From Enterococcus hermanniensis (lineage in GTDB: Bacteria; Bacillota; Bacilli; Lactobacillales; Enterococcaceae), in contig NZ_JXKQ01000004.1 of the NCBI RefSeq assembly GCF_001885945.1, positions 124,001-188,000 of the forward strand: 64,000 nt of DNA, written 5' to 3'. A program made the position numbers and the translations under genes. The notes beneath the pieces are model-generated. The model saw nothing but the letters and a program-made list of their open reading frames with translations. It made no database searches and was not told the DNA's origin. Within the stretch, counting starts at the first letter, position 1. Each line of letters opens with the position of its first letter. This document shows, piece by piece, positions 44,996 through 54,497 of the stretch.

Positions 44996-47431
44996 ATGGC
45001 GCAGAAAAAGCGTACAAAGAAAAAAAGAAAAACCAAAAAACAAAAACAACTGCAGGAACAGCGCTTGATTATCGGCATGGGACTTTTATTTATTCTGTTT
45101 GCATTTTTCTCCTTGTTTAATTTAGGTTTTTTAGGAAATTTGATTGCAAATGTTTTACGCATGATCGGTGGAAATACCTATCAGTTCTTAGCGATAGTAT
45201 TAGCAATATATGGTGTGTTATTAGTAATAAAGAATACAAGTTTACGCTTGTCGAAACCACGCCGTTTAGCGGGTGTGGGCGTCTTTTATTTAGGGATTTT
45301 ATTACTGATGCATGCGCATTTATTTGCTAATGTTCAAGATAAAGATCCGAATATTTTAAAAACGACTTGGGATCTATTGATGACGGATTTCTTAGGAAAC
45401 CGTATCACTCAAAATGTGGGTGGCGGAATGCTAGGCGGAATTTTATATGGTCTGACGCACTTCTTAGTTTCACAGGTTGGGAGCTATTTGATTGCAATCT
45501 TGCTTTTAATGTTAGGAATTTTCTTGTTCAGTTTATTAGAATTTAATCAAGTAGTCGATTATCTGGCTGATTTTTCTGAAATGATCCAAGAAAAATTTTC
45601 GGAGTCTGATGACAAAAAAGCTGAACGCGTAGCTAAAAAAGAAGCTCGTCAGGCACAGCAAGTTCAAAAAGCACAAGCTAAAGCAGAGAAACAAGCTATT
45701 GAACAAGCAAAAATGGAAGCTAGAGCTGTCGAACGAGAAAAGAATCAAGCACGCTCGATGAGTGCAGGGGAACAATTGGCACAAGAAAGTCAGGAAGTTC
45801 CGGTCGAACGAGAACCAACTGCTAAAACACCGGAACAAATGACCTTGGTTCCAATTGAAGGCTTTCAAGAAAATTTAGAGCCGTTAGCTACACCTATACC
45901 AAGTAAATCATTGGAAGCACAATTTGATGAAGAAGATATCGATGATCCTGGTGATTTAGAATTTGAGATCAGTGCCGAACCGGAAGATCATGATTATCAA
46001 TTACCACCTTCAACCTTGTTAGATTCGATTCCAGCTGCGGACCAAAGTGATGAGTACAAAAAAATCGAACAAAACATCAAAGTACTAGAAAAAACCTTCA
46101 ATAGTTTTGGTGTGGATGCCAAAGTAGTCAAAGCTAGTTTAGGACCATCGGTTACAAAATTTGAAGTTCAACCAGCTGTCGGAGTGAAAGTTAGTAAAAT
46201 CGTCAATTTGACGGATGATATTGCTTTAGCTTTGGCTGCGAAAGATGTCCGGATGGAAGCACCAATTCCTGGAAAATCATTGATTGGAATCGAAGTACCT
46301 AATAGTACGGTCAGCACGGTTTCGTTCCGTGATATCATCGAATCACAACCCAATCATCCAGACAAAATTTTAGAAGTACCATTAGGAAGAGATATCTCTG
46401 GTTTGGTAAGAACCGCGGACTTAACTAAAATGCCCCATTTATTGATTGCAGGATCAACTGGTAGTGGGAAATCTGTAGCAATCAATGGGATTATTGCTAG
46501 CATTTTGATGCGAGCCAAACCAAATGAAGTTAAACTGATGATGATCGATCCAAAAATGGTTGAATTGAATGTTTACAATGGGATTCCTCATTTATTGACT
46601 CCCGTAGTTACTAACCCAAGAAAAGCTGCACAGGCATTGCAAAAAGTCGTTCAAGAAATGGAAGAACGGTATGAAAAATTTGCAGCTACTGGTGTTCGAA
46701 ATATTACTGGTTTCAATGAATTAGTGATTCAAAAGAATTTAGAAGATGGGCAAAATCGTCCGATCTTACCATTTATTGTGGTAATCGTAGATGAATTGGC
46801 GGACTTGATGATGGTAGCAAGTAACGAAGTCGAAGATGCAATCATTCGTTTAGCACAAATGGCCCGAGCAGCCGGGATCCATATGATTTTGGCTACACAA
46901 AGACCCAGCGTTGATGTTATCACGGGGATCATTAAAGCGAACGTGCCTTCGCGAATTGCGTTTGCCGTTTCTAGTGGTACGGATTCACGGACGATCATTG
47001 ATGGCAATGGAGCTGAGAAATTACTAGGTCGCGGCGATATGCTGTTCTTACCAATGGGAGAGAATAAACCGATTCGCGTCCAAGGGGCCTTTATTTCAGA
47101 TCATGAAGTCGAAGAATTAGTCACCTTCGTTTCTGATCAACAAGAAGCTCATTATGAAGAAAAAATGATGCCGACAGAAGAGACGACTTCTTCGCCGTCA
47201 GAAACACCACAAGATGAACTATATGAAGATGCAAAATCATTAGTGATCGAAATGCAGACAGCAAGTATTTCACTTTTGCAACGTCGCTTCCGTATCGGTT
47301 ACAATCGAGCCGCTCGGATCGTAGATGAATTAGAAGAACATGGTGTGATCGGACCTTCGACAGGAAGCAAACCACGAGAAGTTTTATTACAAAAAGTCGA
47401 AGAAGAAATCGAAAATCCATTGGATGAATAG
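44996..47431 (+). CDS. ftsK: DNA translocase FtsK/SpoIIIE
   Basis: This 811-residue protein has four N-terminal membrane helices (about 20-180), a charged Gln/Lys/Glu-rich linker, and a RecA-like motor with Walker [10 protein letters not shown] and Walker [13 protein letters not shown]-terminal gamma winged helix ([19 protein letters not shown]) reads polar sequences on DNA. It pumps chromosomal DNA through the closing septum. It is the size of SpoIIIE/SftA-type proteins; the membrane helices fit SpoIIIE/FtsK. Confidence 0.96.
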   Translation: MAQKKRTKKKRKTKKQKQLQEQRLIIGMGLLFILFAFFSLFNLGFLGNLIANVLRMIGGNTYQFLAIVLAIYGVLLVIKNTSLRLSKPRRLAGVGVFYLGILLLMHAHLFANVQDKDPNILKTTWDLLMTDFLGNRITQNVGGGMLGGILYGLTHFLVSQVGSYLIAILLLMLGIFLFSLLEFNQVVDYLADFSEMIQEKFSESDDKKAERVAKKEARQAQQVQKAQAKAEKQAIEQAKMEARAVEREKNQARSMSAGEQLAQESQEVPVEREPTAKTPEQMTLVPIEGFQENLEPLATPIPSKSLEAQFDEEDIDDPGDLEFEISAEPEDHDYQLPPSTLLDSIPAADQSDEYKKIEQNIKVLEKTFNSFGVDAKVVKASLGPSVTKFEVQPAVGVKVSKIVNLTDDIALALAAKDVRMEAPIPGKSLIGIEVPNSTVSTVSFRDIIESQPNHPDKILEVPLGRDISGLVRTADLTKMPHLLIAGSTGSGKSVAINGIIASILMRAKPNEVKLMMIDPKMVELNVYNGIPHLLTPVVTNPRKAAQALQKVVQEMEERYEKFAATGVRNITGFNELVIQKNLEDGQNRPILPFIVVIVDELADLMMVASNEVEDAIIRLAQMARAAGIHMILATQRPSVDVITGIIKANVPSRIAFAVSSGTDSRTIIDGNGAEKLLGRGDMLFLPMGENKPIRVQGAFISDHEVEELVTFVSDQQEAHYEEKMMPTEETTSSPSETPQDELYEDAKSLVIEMQTASISLLQRRFRIGYNRAARIVDELEEHGVIGPSTGSKPREVLLQKVEEEIENPLDE

Positions 47432-47436
47432 TTAAG

Positions 47437-47472
47437 ATAGTCTAGAGAAATCTAGGCTATTTTTTTCTTTTT
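47437..47472 (+). terminator. Terminator of ftsK
   Basis: The stem ATAGtCTAGA-gaaa-TCTAGgCTAT is followed by TTTTTTC. Confidence 0.75.
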
Positions 47473-47570
47473 TTCAAAGTTGATTGTTTTATCTTTTTGA
47501 ATCAGTTATAGTATGTAACGAATATCTTGAACGTTTTTCACGAAAAAGCGTTTATTGGTACGAAATAGGA

Positions 47571-47595
47571 GCATTCCTTTTTTTATGAAGGATGC
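47571..47595 (+). other. Small hairpin in the rlmN leader
   Basis: GCATTCCTT and AAGGATGC can pair around an eight-base loop with one bulge, about 55-80 bases before rlmN. An imperfect AACGTTTTTC/GAAAAAGCGTT pair lies just upstream. They may be transcript secondary structure only. Confidence 0.3.
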
Positions 47596-47651
47596 GGTTA
47601 ATTGAAAAATCCTATAAATAAGTACGTTGAAATGAATTAGGAGGAATCACC

Positions 47652-48719
47652 TTGGAAAAACCCTCAATCTATGGTTTGAGAAGAGAAGAATTAGTCGAGT
47701 GGTTTATTGAACACGGAGAGAAAAAATTTCGCGCAACACAAGTTTGGGAATGGTTATATCGTCAACGCATTTCTGAATTTTCAGAGATGAGTAATATTTC
47801 AAAACAAACAATTGCTTTGTTGGAAGAAAACTTTATTATCAATCCGTTAAAACAACTTGTTGTACAAGAAGCAAGTGATGGAACAGTAAAATATTTATTT
47901 GAATTACCTGATCACTTGATGATCGAAACCGTTTTGATGCGTCAAGAATATGGTTTATCTGTATGTGTAACGACTCAAGTAGGCTGTAATATCGGTTGTA
48001 CATTCTGTGCTTCAGGTTTATTAAAGAAACAACGTGACTTAACGGCGGGTGAAATCGTTGCTCAAATCATGTTGGTTCAACATTATTTTGATGAGCGTGG
48101 GGAAGAAGAGCGTGTCTCACACGTGGTAGTAATGGGAATCGGTGAGCCATTCGATAATTATGACAACGTGATGAATTTCCTTCATGTCATCAATGATGAC
48201 AAGGGAATGGCGATTGGTGCTCGTCATATCACTGTTTCTACTAGTGGTTTGGTGCCAAAAATCAAAAAATTTGCTGAGAATGGGTTACAAGTAAACTTAG
48301 CGATTTCATTACATGCACCAAATAATGAAGTACGCTCATCGATTATGCGAATTAATCGTAGTTTTCCAATTGAAAAATTGATGGCTGCTGTTGATTACTA
48401 TATCGAACAAACCAATCGTCGGGTAACATTTGAGTATATTATGTTATCAGGAGTGAATGATCGGCCTGAGCATGCCCAAGAATTAGCAGACTTGATGAAA
48501 GACAAGAAAAAATTAGTCTACGTCAATTTGATTCCGTACAATCCAGTAAGTGAACACGATCAATATTCTCGTAGTTCAAAAGCAGATGTTTTACGTTTTT
48601 ATGATGTGTTGAAAAAGAACGGAATCAACTGTGTAGTTCGTAAAGAACATGGTACAGATATCGATGCTGCCTGTGGACAACTTCGTAGTAAACAAATGAA
48701 AAAAGAAGCTGCAAAATAA
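47652..48719 (+). CDS. rlmN: 23S rRNA (A2503-C2) / tRNA (A37-C2) methyltransferase RlmN
   Basis: This 355-residue radical-SAM enzyme has the iron-sulfur motif [11 protein letters not shown] (CxxxCxxC) and the block [17 protein letters not shown]-terminal Cys ([11 protein letters not shown]) and an internal Cys serve as the methyl carriers in this family. It methylates C2 of A2503 in 23S rRNA. The start is TTG with AGGAGG upstream. A leader of about 180 bases separates it from ftsK. Confidence 0.96.
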   Translation: MEKPSIYGLRREELVEWFIEHGEKKFRATQVWEWLYRQRISEFSEMSNISKQTIALLEENFIINPLKQLVVQEASDGTVKYLFELPDHLMIETVLMRQEYGLSVCVTTQVGCNIGCTFCASGLLKKQRDLTAGEIVAQIMLVQHYFDERGEEERVSHVVVMGIGEPFDNYDNVMNFLHVINDDKGMAIGARHITVSTSGLVPKIKKFAENGLQVNLAISLHAPNNEVRSSIMRINRSFPIEKLMAAVDYYIEQTNRRVTFEYIMLSGVNDRPEHAQELADLMKDKKKLVYVNLIPYNPVSEHDQYSRSSKADVLRFYDVLKKNGINCVVRKEHGTDIDAACGQLRSKQMKKEAAK

Positions 48720-48721
48720 AG

Positions 48722-48760
48722 ACAAAAAAGCCCCACATATTATTATGTGGGGCTTTTTTT
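48722..48760. terminator. Terminator of rlmN
   Basis: The stem AGCCCCACATA / TATGTGGGGCT is flanked by A's and seven T's. It may also serve the convergent DUF2798 gene. Confidence 0.88.
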
Positions 48761-48769
48761 GCTAGTATT

Positions 48770-49249
48770 TTAAGCAACAATGGTTCCAACTGGGAAGATT
48801 GTTCTAAAAATTTTACGAGCTAGTGGGCCAGCAATGATTAATTGAAAAGGCAAGGCCATGATTACGTTTTTCAAAATATTGGTCCCCCACATAATAAATA
48901 ACTGATTCCATTGGTGGGTATGGCTTAATACTTCAATGCTTCCGTATAAGGACATAAAGATGACCATTGGTAAGACCATACAGGTTGAAATTGTAAGAAC
49001 CATTCGCAATGTACTAGGGGCTTCAGGTAATAATTTGAAAGCAAATTTCTTAGCTGGTCCTGAAACGACGAACCAATCTAAAAGAAAGGCACATAGGTAA
49101 CCTAAGGGAAGACCTACCCAGGCTGTTTTAATAATTTCTCCATTGAATGCTCCAGCATTCATTCCGACATTGTACATACTCATCCAAAAAACCATCACAA
49201 AACACATAATCAATGAATAAACGAAACTTTCTCTTTTATTTGTTGGCAT
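48770..49249 (-). CDS. DUF2798 membrane protein (two repeats)
   Basis: This 159-residue protein has four membrane helices arranged as two DUF2798-like halves (RESFVYSLIMCFVMVFWMSMYN... and RMVLTISTCMVLPMVIFMSLYG...). Each half ends in a helix pair with a conserved GPxAxK/R motif (SGPAKKFAFKLL, AGPLARKIFRTIF). The role is unknown. AGGAGG precedes the ATG. A long structured leader with an internal terminator lies upstream on the same strand. Confidence 0.8.
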   Translation of the reverse strand: MPTNKRESFVYSLIMCFVMVFWMSMYNVGMNAGAFNGEIIKTAWVGLPLGYLCAFLLDWFVVSGPAKKFAFKLLPEAPSTLRMVLTISTCMVLPMVIFMSLYGSIEVLSHTHQWNQLFIMWGTNILKNVIMALPFQLIIAGPLARKIFRTIFPVGTIVA

Positions 49250-49324
49250 AAAAATCCTCCTAATAGTATTTACTTAAATTCTTAACTATTAAATAATTTA
49301 ATAATCAATCCTTTAAGACAGCAA

Positions 49325-49362
49325 AAAAGTGGCCATCGTATAACTCGCTACGATAGCCACTT
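49325..49362 (-). terminator. Terminator in the DUF2798 leader (attenuator or end of a small RNA)
   Basis: On the minus strand GTGGCTATCGTA-gcgagtta-TACGATGGCCAC is followed by TTTTTTG. It lies about 75 bases before the DUF2798 start codon and after a probable promoter (TATAAT near 49408-49413). It therefore ends a transcript of about 80 bases or acts as an attenuator. Confidence 0.7.
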
Positions 49363-49465
49363 AGGGATCTTCACTGCGTTATGGAAAGTCAAATTTTACT
49401 ACTTCCTATTATAAGCATATTTTTCAATTTGATATAAGTGAAATTTTCATTTTTTTTCAATAAAA

Positions 49466-50296
49466 TTATTTCTTTTCACCAAGCTCGTCTTTTAAGCGAT
49501 ATATTTTAGAGGGACGTCCAATTCCAACCGGACGCTCACCGATCTCATCAAAATACTGAAGCATCGCTTTTTTAAAGTTTGAATGGTCAACGGTCTTAAA
49601 ATCAACACCTAAAAATTTTGCAAAAACTTTACGAGCTTCTGTAATAGTGAATTCTTCGCCTAAAACTTGTAAAATCAATGGTTCATGATCCATTTTGTTG
49701 ACGACTCGATTGAATGCTTTGCGGATAATTTCATTATGGTCAAAAGCTAACGTGTCTTTACCAATGGATTTGCCGGTTGCTAAGTCGATTTCAATTGAGA
49801 TATCATCGTCACTAGTGAGATAGATGGTTTCGCCACGACGTTCCAAATTGAACCAACGGGCATCTTGCGTATCATCTCCAGCGGTTGGCGGTACTTGTCC
49901 GATAAAGGCTAGATAACTAACTGTGATAACCCAACCACGAGGATCTCGATTTGGCGAGCTGAATGTATGAAGTTGTTCAACATTTTTTCGTTCAATCGTA
50001 AGTCCAGTTTCTTCAGCAGTTTCTCGACGGACACTATCGTTAGTTGATTCATTTCGTTCGACAAAGCCACCAGGTAAGGCCCACGAATTACGATAGGGAT
50101 TTCCTCGACGTTGAATCAACAAGATTTTTAGTTGATCTTCTTCCTTGTTATAACCCATGATGACGATATCAACCGTTACTGAAGGTTTATCGTATTCAGG
50201 ATGTTCTTGTTCTTTATACCAAGCAACGAATTCTGCTTCGTCGGCTTCGTGTTCATAATAATCTTTTTCTGCTTCTTTAGAGGCAAATGATTTCAT
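49466..50296 (-). CDS. NUDIX hydrolase with C-terminal winged helix (NrtR-like)
   Basis: This 276-residue protein has a NUDIX domain (about 40-165) with an intact Nudix box (GGFVERNESTNDSVRRETAEETG), so hydrolytic residues remain. A C-terminal winged-helix-like domain (about 205-276) follows (TITEARKVFAKFLG...RPSKIYRLKDEL). This layout is shared by NrtR-type NAD regulators and by ADP-ribose hydrolases. No NAD synthesis gene adjoins it, so its target is unknown. It may be an enzyme, a repressor or both. Confidence 0.85.
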   Translation of the reverse strand: MKSFASKEAEKDYYEHEADEAEFVAWYKEQEHPEYDKPSVTVDIVIMGYNKEEDQLKILLIQRRGNPYRNSWALPGGFVERNESTNDSVRRETAEETGLTIERKNVEQLHTFSSPNRDPRGWVITVSYLAFIGQVPPTAGDDTQDARWFNLERRGETIYLTSDDDISIEIDLATGKSIGKDTLAFDHNEIIRKAFNRVVNKMDHEPLILQVLGEEFTITEARKVFAKFLGVDFKTVDHSNFKKAMLQYFDEIGERPVGIGRPSKIYRLKDELGEKK

Positions 50297-50344
50297 TTTT
50301 TCACCTATTCTCCTATAAGTATTCTCGTTTTTATTGTAGCATGA

Positions 50345-50387
50345 ATAAAAAAAAAGGGGAACTCCGCTTGGAGTTCTCCTTTTTTTA
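50345..50387 (-). terminator. Terminator of prsA
   Basis: The stem AGGAGAACTCC / GGAGTTCcCCT is followed on the minus strand by a long T run. Confidence 0.85.
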
Positions 50388-50388
50388 T

Positions 50389-51402
50389 TTATTTTGATGA
50401 ATCTGTTGAAGCAGTGCTTGAATCAGTTGCTTCAGTACTTGATTCAGTTGAAGAAGTACTTGTTGCTTTTTTGCTTGAAGAACTATTTGTTGCTGCACTT
50501 GAAGAACTATTTGTAGTTAGGAAATCAGATAAGATATTTTCGAATGAATCATCTTTGATCTTAACATTGGCTTTTTTCAATTCTTTAGCAATAACTTCAG
50601 AAGTGAATGTTTGGTCAGTCATTTGCGTATCTTCTGCGATTTTTTTCAATTCTTTTTTGTATTTGTCCATGTCATTGCCTTTAGAAGAAGTTTTCTCCAT
50701 TTTTACAATATAATAACTTGTTTGGTAAGTAGAAGAATCTGTTGTTGAAATCACGTCAGAAACTTCACCATTTTTCAATTTGAAGGCTGCTTCTTTGACT
50801 TCAGAAGGAACACTTGATGATTGAGAGCTAAATTTAATTTTACCACCATCTGCTTTAGTAGTAGAATCTTGTGATTTTTCTTTCGCAATTTTTGCGAAAT
50901 CACCTTTGTCATCTAATTGTTTTTTGATTGCTTTTGCATCATCTTCGCTGCTTGCTTGGATAATACGAGCTGTTACTTCTGGATGGAACGATTCCCAAGC
51001 CGTTTTTAAATCTTTGTCCGTTACTTTAACGTGAGCTTTTAGACCTTCTTGGAATGCTAATGATTGTTTCAAATACTCTTTAAAGGTTTTCGTTGTATAA
51101 CCGGCAGATTTTAATTGAGTATCAAAACTATCACCTAATGATTCTTTTTGTTCATTGTAAGCTTTGTCGACTTGTTTATCCGTTACTTTATCGCCATAAG
51201 CATTTTCAAAGACTTTATAGATGATCATATTACGCACCAAGCTTTGGTTGGTTTGTTCTTTCTTGGCTTCATTATAGAAGTCTTCGACGGTGATTTTACC
51301 GCCTTTCATTGTTGCGATTTCTTGGCTTGAACTTCCAGAACAAGCACCTAGGACTACTACGCTGAATAATCCAGCAGCAGCTAATAAGATTTTTTTCTTC
51401 AT
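50389..51402 (-). CDS. prsA: Foldase lipoprotein PrsA (parvulin-type)
   Basis: This 337-residue protein has a lipoprotein signal (VVLGAC), an N-terminal chaperone region and a parvulin-like PPIase domain (about 135-235, VTARIIQASSEDDAKAI...FSSQSSSVPSEVKEAAF). It ends in a Ser/Thr-rich low-complexity tail of about 40 residues. PrsA assists folding of secreted proteins outside the membrane. The ytxH and hit genes lie upstream on the same strand after a gap of about 150 bases, the Bacillus-like neighbourhood. Confidence 0.95.
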   Translation of the reverse strand: MKKKILLAAAGLFSVVVLGACSGSSSQEIATMKGGKITVEDFYNEAKKEQTNQSLVRNMIIYKVFENAYGDKVTDKQVDKAYNEQKESLGDSFDTQLKSAGYTTKTFKEYLKQSLAFQEGLKAHVKVTDKDLKTAWESFHPEVTARIIQASSEDDAKAIKKQLDDKGDFAKIAKEKSQDSTTKADGGKIKFSSQSSSVPSEVKEAAFKLKNGEVSDVISTTDSSTYQTSYYIVKMEKTSSKGNDMDKYKKELKKIAEDTQMTDQTFTSEVIAKELKKANVKIKDDSFENILSDFLTTNSSSSAATNSSSSKKATSTSSTESSTEATDSSTASTDSSK

Positions 51403-51553
51403 GTTTGTGTTACAACTCCTAAATTAAATTTTCATACGTTCGTTATTCCTTTTCAACTATACCATACCTAAATTTACAAAAGAAAGTGATTAAAAATAGT
51501 TTCCGAGAAAATTCACACTAAAAGCACATTTCCTTAAGCAGAATTAAATAAAA

Positions 51554-51940
51554 TTACTTCGTATCATTTGGACGATTCAAAGAAAAGCGCCCATTTTTGA
51601 TTGTCGTACTTTCGGCCATTTGAGGTAGGGCTTGATTGATTTTTTCTAATTGATCTTGGATTTGTTGAATCCTTGGTTCGGCTTGGAAGCGAAAATCTTC
51701 AACATCCTTTTCCACACCGGATTTGAAAGCCGGCACTAAAGTATCAAACGTTCCTTTCAACGTAACGAGTGATCGGCGAAAATCGGTCAGATTATCATTC
51801 AACGCATCGGTCAATTCAACCAATTCGCGGGTATTACTGATCAGCTTGTCACGCGTGTCTTCACCTTTACGAGGGGCTAACAATAATCCGCTCAAGGTTC
51901 CGATACCAGCGCCAAATAAAATTCCTTTAAAAAAGCCCAT
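51554..51940 (-). CDS. YtxH-domain protein
   Basis: This 128-residue protein has an N-terminal glycine-rich membrane or membrane-associated segment (GFFKGILFGAGIGTLSGLLLAPRKGEDTR), which is the YtxH signature, followed by helical coiled-coil-like sequence. The role is not established; it resembles general-stress proteins. It follows hit immediately, so the two genes form an operon. Confidence 0.85.
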   Translation of the reverse strand: MGFFKGILFGAGIGTLSGLLLAPRKGEDTRDKLISNTRELVELTDALNDNLTDFRRSLVTLKGTFDTLVPAFKSGVEKDVEDFRFQAEPRIQQIQDQLEKINQALPQMAESTTIKNGRFSLNRPNDTK

Positions 51941-52366
51941 TTATTTCACCTGCTCTTTAATTTTATCTGTGATTGTTTGCATTTCTTCAGGTGTATATTG
52001 TTCCGCATGATTACCAAAATGGATCGAAAAATCGTCTTTTTTGCTGTAACGTGGGACTAAATGAACATGTGAATGGAAGACCGATTGATAAGCCAACTCT
52101 TTATTATTGTTCAAGATATTCAATCCATTCATTTCAGGAAAAGCTTTTTCTAATGCTCGAGCAATTTTAGGAATTCGCGTAAATACATCAGCAGCCAACG
52201 CTTCGTCGTATTCAAAAATGTCGGTTACATGTTTTTTAGGGACAACTAGTGTATGTCCTTTGGTTGTTTGAGAGATATCTAAAAAGGCATATACTTTTTC
52301 ATCCTCATAAATTTTGTAACTTGGGATTTCTTGGTTGATAATCTTGCAAAAAATGCAGTCTTCCAT
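51941..52366 (-). CDS. hit: HIT-family nucleotide hydrolase
   Basis: This protein of about 141 residues has the start DCIFCKIINQEIPS and the histidine triad HSHVHLVPR near the end, both typical of Bacillus Hit. Such proteins cleave nucleoside phosphoramidates or related dinucleotides. I choose the ATG at 52366; an ATG nine bases earlier overlaps the AGAAAGG ribosome site. It is divergent from ecsA, a conserved arrangement in Firmicutes. Confidence 0.93.
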   Translation of the reverse strand: MEDCIFCKIINQEIPSYKIYEDEKVYAFLDISQTTKGHTLVVPKKHVTDIFEYDEALAADVFTRIPKIARALEKAFPEMNGLNILNNNKELAYQSVFHSHVHLVPRYSKKDDFSIHFGNHAEQYTPEEMQTITDKIKEQVK

Positions 52367-52555
52367 GGTGAACATCCTTTCTTAGATCGAGGGTTATTTT
52401 TTTATATCGCTATTGGATAAAACATCCATTGCGACTCAAATTTCTTCCTTAACTTTACCATAACTTCCAAGACTTGTGCGTCGAAAAGGTCAGGAGAAGA
52501 TTAAAAAAATTGGAGATTCTGCTATAATATTAACTAAGAAAACGGAGGGGAAAAG

Positions 52556-53293
52556 ATGAGTTTACAAATTCAGCACGTTACCGGCGGTTATGGACACTTG
52601 CCTGTTTTAAAAGATATCAACTTTAATGTCGAAAATAATGAAATGATCGGCTTGATTGGTTTGAATGGAGCCGGAAAATCAACAACGATAAAAAATATTA
52701 TCGGCTTATTGACGCCCCAAAAAGGAACAATCACGGTTGATGGCCTGACGCTACAACAAGATCCAGAAAATTACCGTAAAAAAATCGGTTATATCCCAGA
52801 AACGCCCTCATTATATGAGGAATTGACGTTACGTGAACATATTGAAGTAACAGCAATGGCTTATGGTATCCCAAAAGAGGAAGCGATGCAGCGGGCAGAA
52901 ACATTGTTAAAAACATTCCGTTTAGAAAATCGTTTGGAATGGTTCCCGGTCAATTTTTCTAAAGGAATGAAACAAAAAGTCATGGTTTTATGTGCCTTTT
53001 TGATCCAACCAAGTCTTTATATCATTGATGAACCTTTTTTAGGTCTAGATCCATTGGCGATCAATGCCTTATTAGAATTGATGGTGACAATGAAAGAGCA
53101 AGGCGCGGCTATCTTAATGTCGACGCATATCTTAGCGACAGCTGAAAAGTATTGTGATCGTTTTGTCGTCTTACACGAAGGTGAAGTCCGAGCCCAAGGA
53201 ACTTTAGAAGAATTACAACAAGAATTTAATTTGCCAGGCTCTTCGTTAGATGAAATCTATATTGCTTTAACAAAGGAGAAAGAACATGCTTGA
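52556..53293 (+). CDS. ecsA: ABC transporter ATP-binding protein EcsA
   Basis: This 245-residue ATPase has Walker A GLNGAGKST, the Q/E-loop region (KIGYIPETPSLYEELT), signature FSKGMKQKVMV, Walker B LYIIDEPFLGLD and switch His in STHIL. EcsA and EcsB form an exporter affecting protein secretion, regulated proteolysis and, in enterococci, peptide pheromone handling. GGAGGGG precedes the ATG. It is divergent from hit and overlaps ecsB by eight bases. Confidence 0.92.
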   Translation: MSLQIQHVTGGYGHLPVLKDINFNVENNEMIGLIGLNGAGKSTTIKNIIGLLTPQKGTITVDGLTLQQDPENYRKKIGYIPETPSLYEELTLREHIEVTAMAYGIPKEEAMQRAETLLKTFRLENRLEWFPVNFSKGMKQKVMVLCAFLIQPSLYIIDEPFLGLDPLAINALLELMVTMKEQGAAILMSTHILATAEKYCDRFVVLHEGEVRAQGTLEELQQEFNLPGSSLDEIYIALTKEKEHA

Positions 53294-54494
53294 TTTTTTT
53301 CGATTGCGGCGTCAACGTCACCAAAAGAAAATGATGAAGTATATGCGTTATGTTTTCAATGATCATTTTGTTTTAGTATGTTTATTTTTGGTGGGTGGAC
53401 TTGCTTTTTATTATTCAAATTTATTGAAAGGGTTACCGACTGATTTCGTCTGGGGTCTACCAATCGTCGGAATCATTTGGTGGGTGCTTTTACCATTTGG
53501 ACGCTTGGCTACTTTAGTCGAACCAGCAGATATGACTTTTTTATTGCCGAAAGAAAAAGCCATGGGTAGCTACCTGTCACAAGGCGTGCGCCATTCGATT
53601 GGAATACCCTTTTTTATTGAACTATTAGTTTGTGGGGCGTTATTGCCTTTAGTAGTTTTGACTAAACAAGTGAGTTTCGCAACTTTTTTTCTGTACTTAG
53701 CTATGCTTTGGAGTTTGAAGTTCGCTAATTTACGTGTGCAACGTTTCGCGTGTTTTCAAAATACAAAAAACGCGACGGCTTACTTAATGCTAGGTTGGTT
53801 TTTACTTAGTGGTGTTGTCATTTGGATTAGTCTATATTTAGGGGCAGTTTTTGGAACGATTCTAGGGTTGGTGATAGCCAGTATTTTTTATGTATTAACC
53901 AAAGAAAAGGGACGATTACTCGATTGGAGTAAGATGATTGAGCGAGAAAATGCACGTTTGCATCGAATCTATCAATTCATCAATTTGTTTACAGATGTGC
54001 CAGAAATCGAAGCGAAAGTACGGCGTCGAAAATATCTCGATGGACTTTTAGCACGCATCACATTCAAACAAGAAAACACATATTTATATTTGTTTGCAAG
54101 AGGAGCCTTGCGAGGAGCGGAATTTGGTGGATTATTCTTCCGCTTATTGATTGTCGGCGGAGTTTTATTGGTTTCATTGAATGATTTTCGCTTTATTGTC
54201 GGTGTCAGCCTATTGTTCATCTACTTGATTGGCTTCCAAATGATTCCATTATATGGTCAATTTGATTATATTGGAGCTACACAGCTTTATCCGGTAGCAA
54301 TAAAATATAAACGTGCAGCCTTACAAAAATTAATGGGGATTTTATTAATCGCAACTGCATTTATTTTTGCATTGTGCAGTCTCTTCCAAGTATCGATCGG
54401 ACAAAGTTTGCTTTTATTCGTGGTACTCTTGGTTGAGATTGGTTTATTCAGTTGGTTATATCTCCCAAAACGTATAAAAAAAATGGAGGAATAA
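53286..54494 (+). CDS. ecsB: ABC transporter permease EcsB
   Basis: This 402-residue protein has about eight membrane helices and a basic N-terminus (FFRLRRQRHQKKMMKYMRYVFNDHF), as in EcsB. It forms the membrane part of the Ecs exporter. Its start overlaps the end of ecsA by eight bases, so translation is probably coupled. The Bacillus ecsC gene is absent; dat follows three bases later. Confidence 0.92.
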   Translation: MLDFFRLRRQRHQKKMMKYMRYVFNDHFVLVCLFLVGGLAFYYSNLLKGLPTDFVWGLPIVGIIWWVLLPFGRLATLVEPADMTFLLPKEKAMGSYLSQGVRHSIGIPFFIELLVCGALLPLVVLTKQVSFATFFLYLAMLWSLKFANLRVQRFACFQNTKNATAYLMLGWFLLSGVVIWISLYLGAVFGTILGLVIASIFYVLTKEKGRLLDWSKMIERENARLHRIYQFINLFTDVPEIEAKVRRRKYLDGLLARITFKQENTYLYLFARGALRGAEFGGLFFRLLIVGGVLLVSLNDFRFIVGVSLLFIYLIGFQMIPLYGQFDYIGATQLYPVAIKYKRAALQKLMGILLIATAFIFALCSLFQVSIGQSLLLFVVLLVEIGLFSWLYLPKRIKKMEE

Positions 54495-54497
54495 TAG

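Noticed and set aside
50389-50550. Ser/Thr-rich repeats at the C-terminus of PrsA as a possible cell-wall anchor or phase-variable repeat
   Set aside because: The sequence is low complexity without a regular unit and without an LPxTG motif; such tails are common in enterococcal PrsA.
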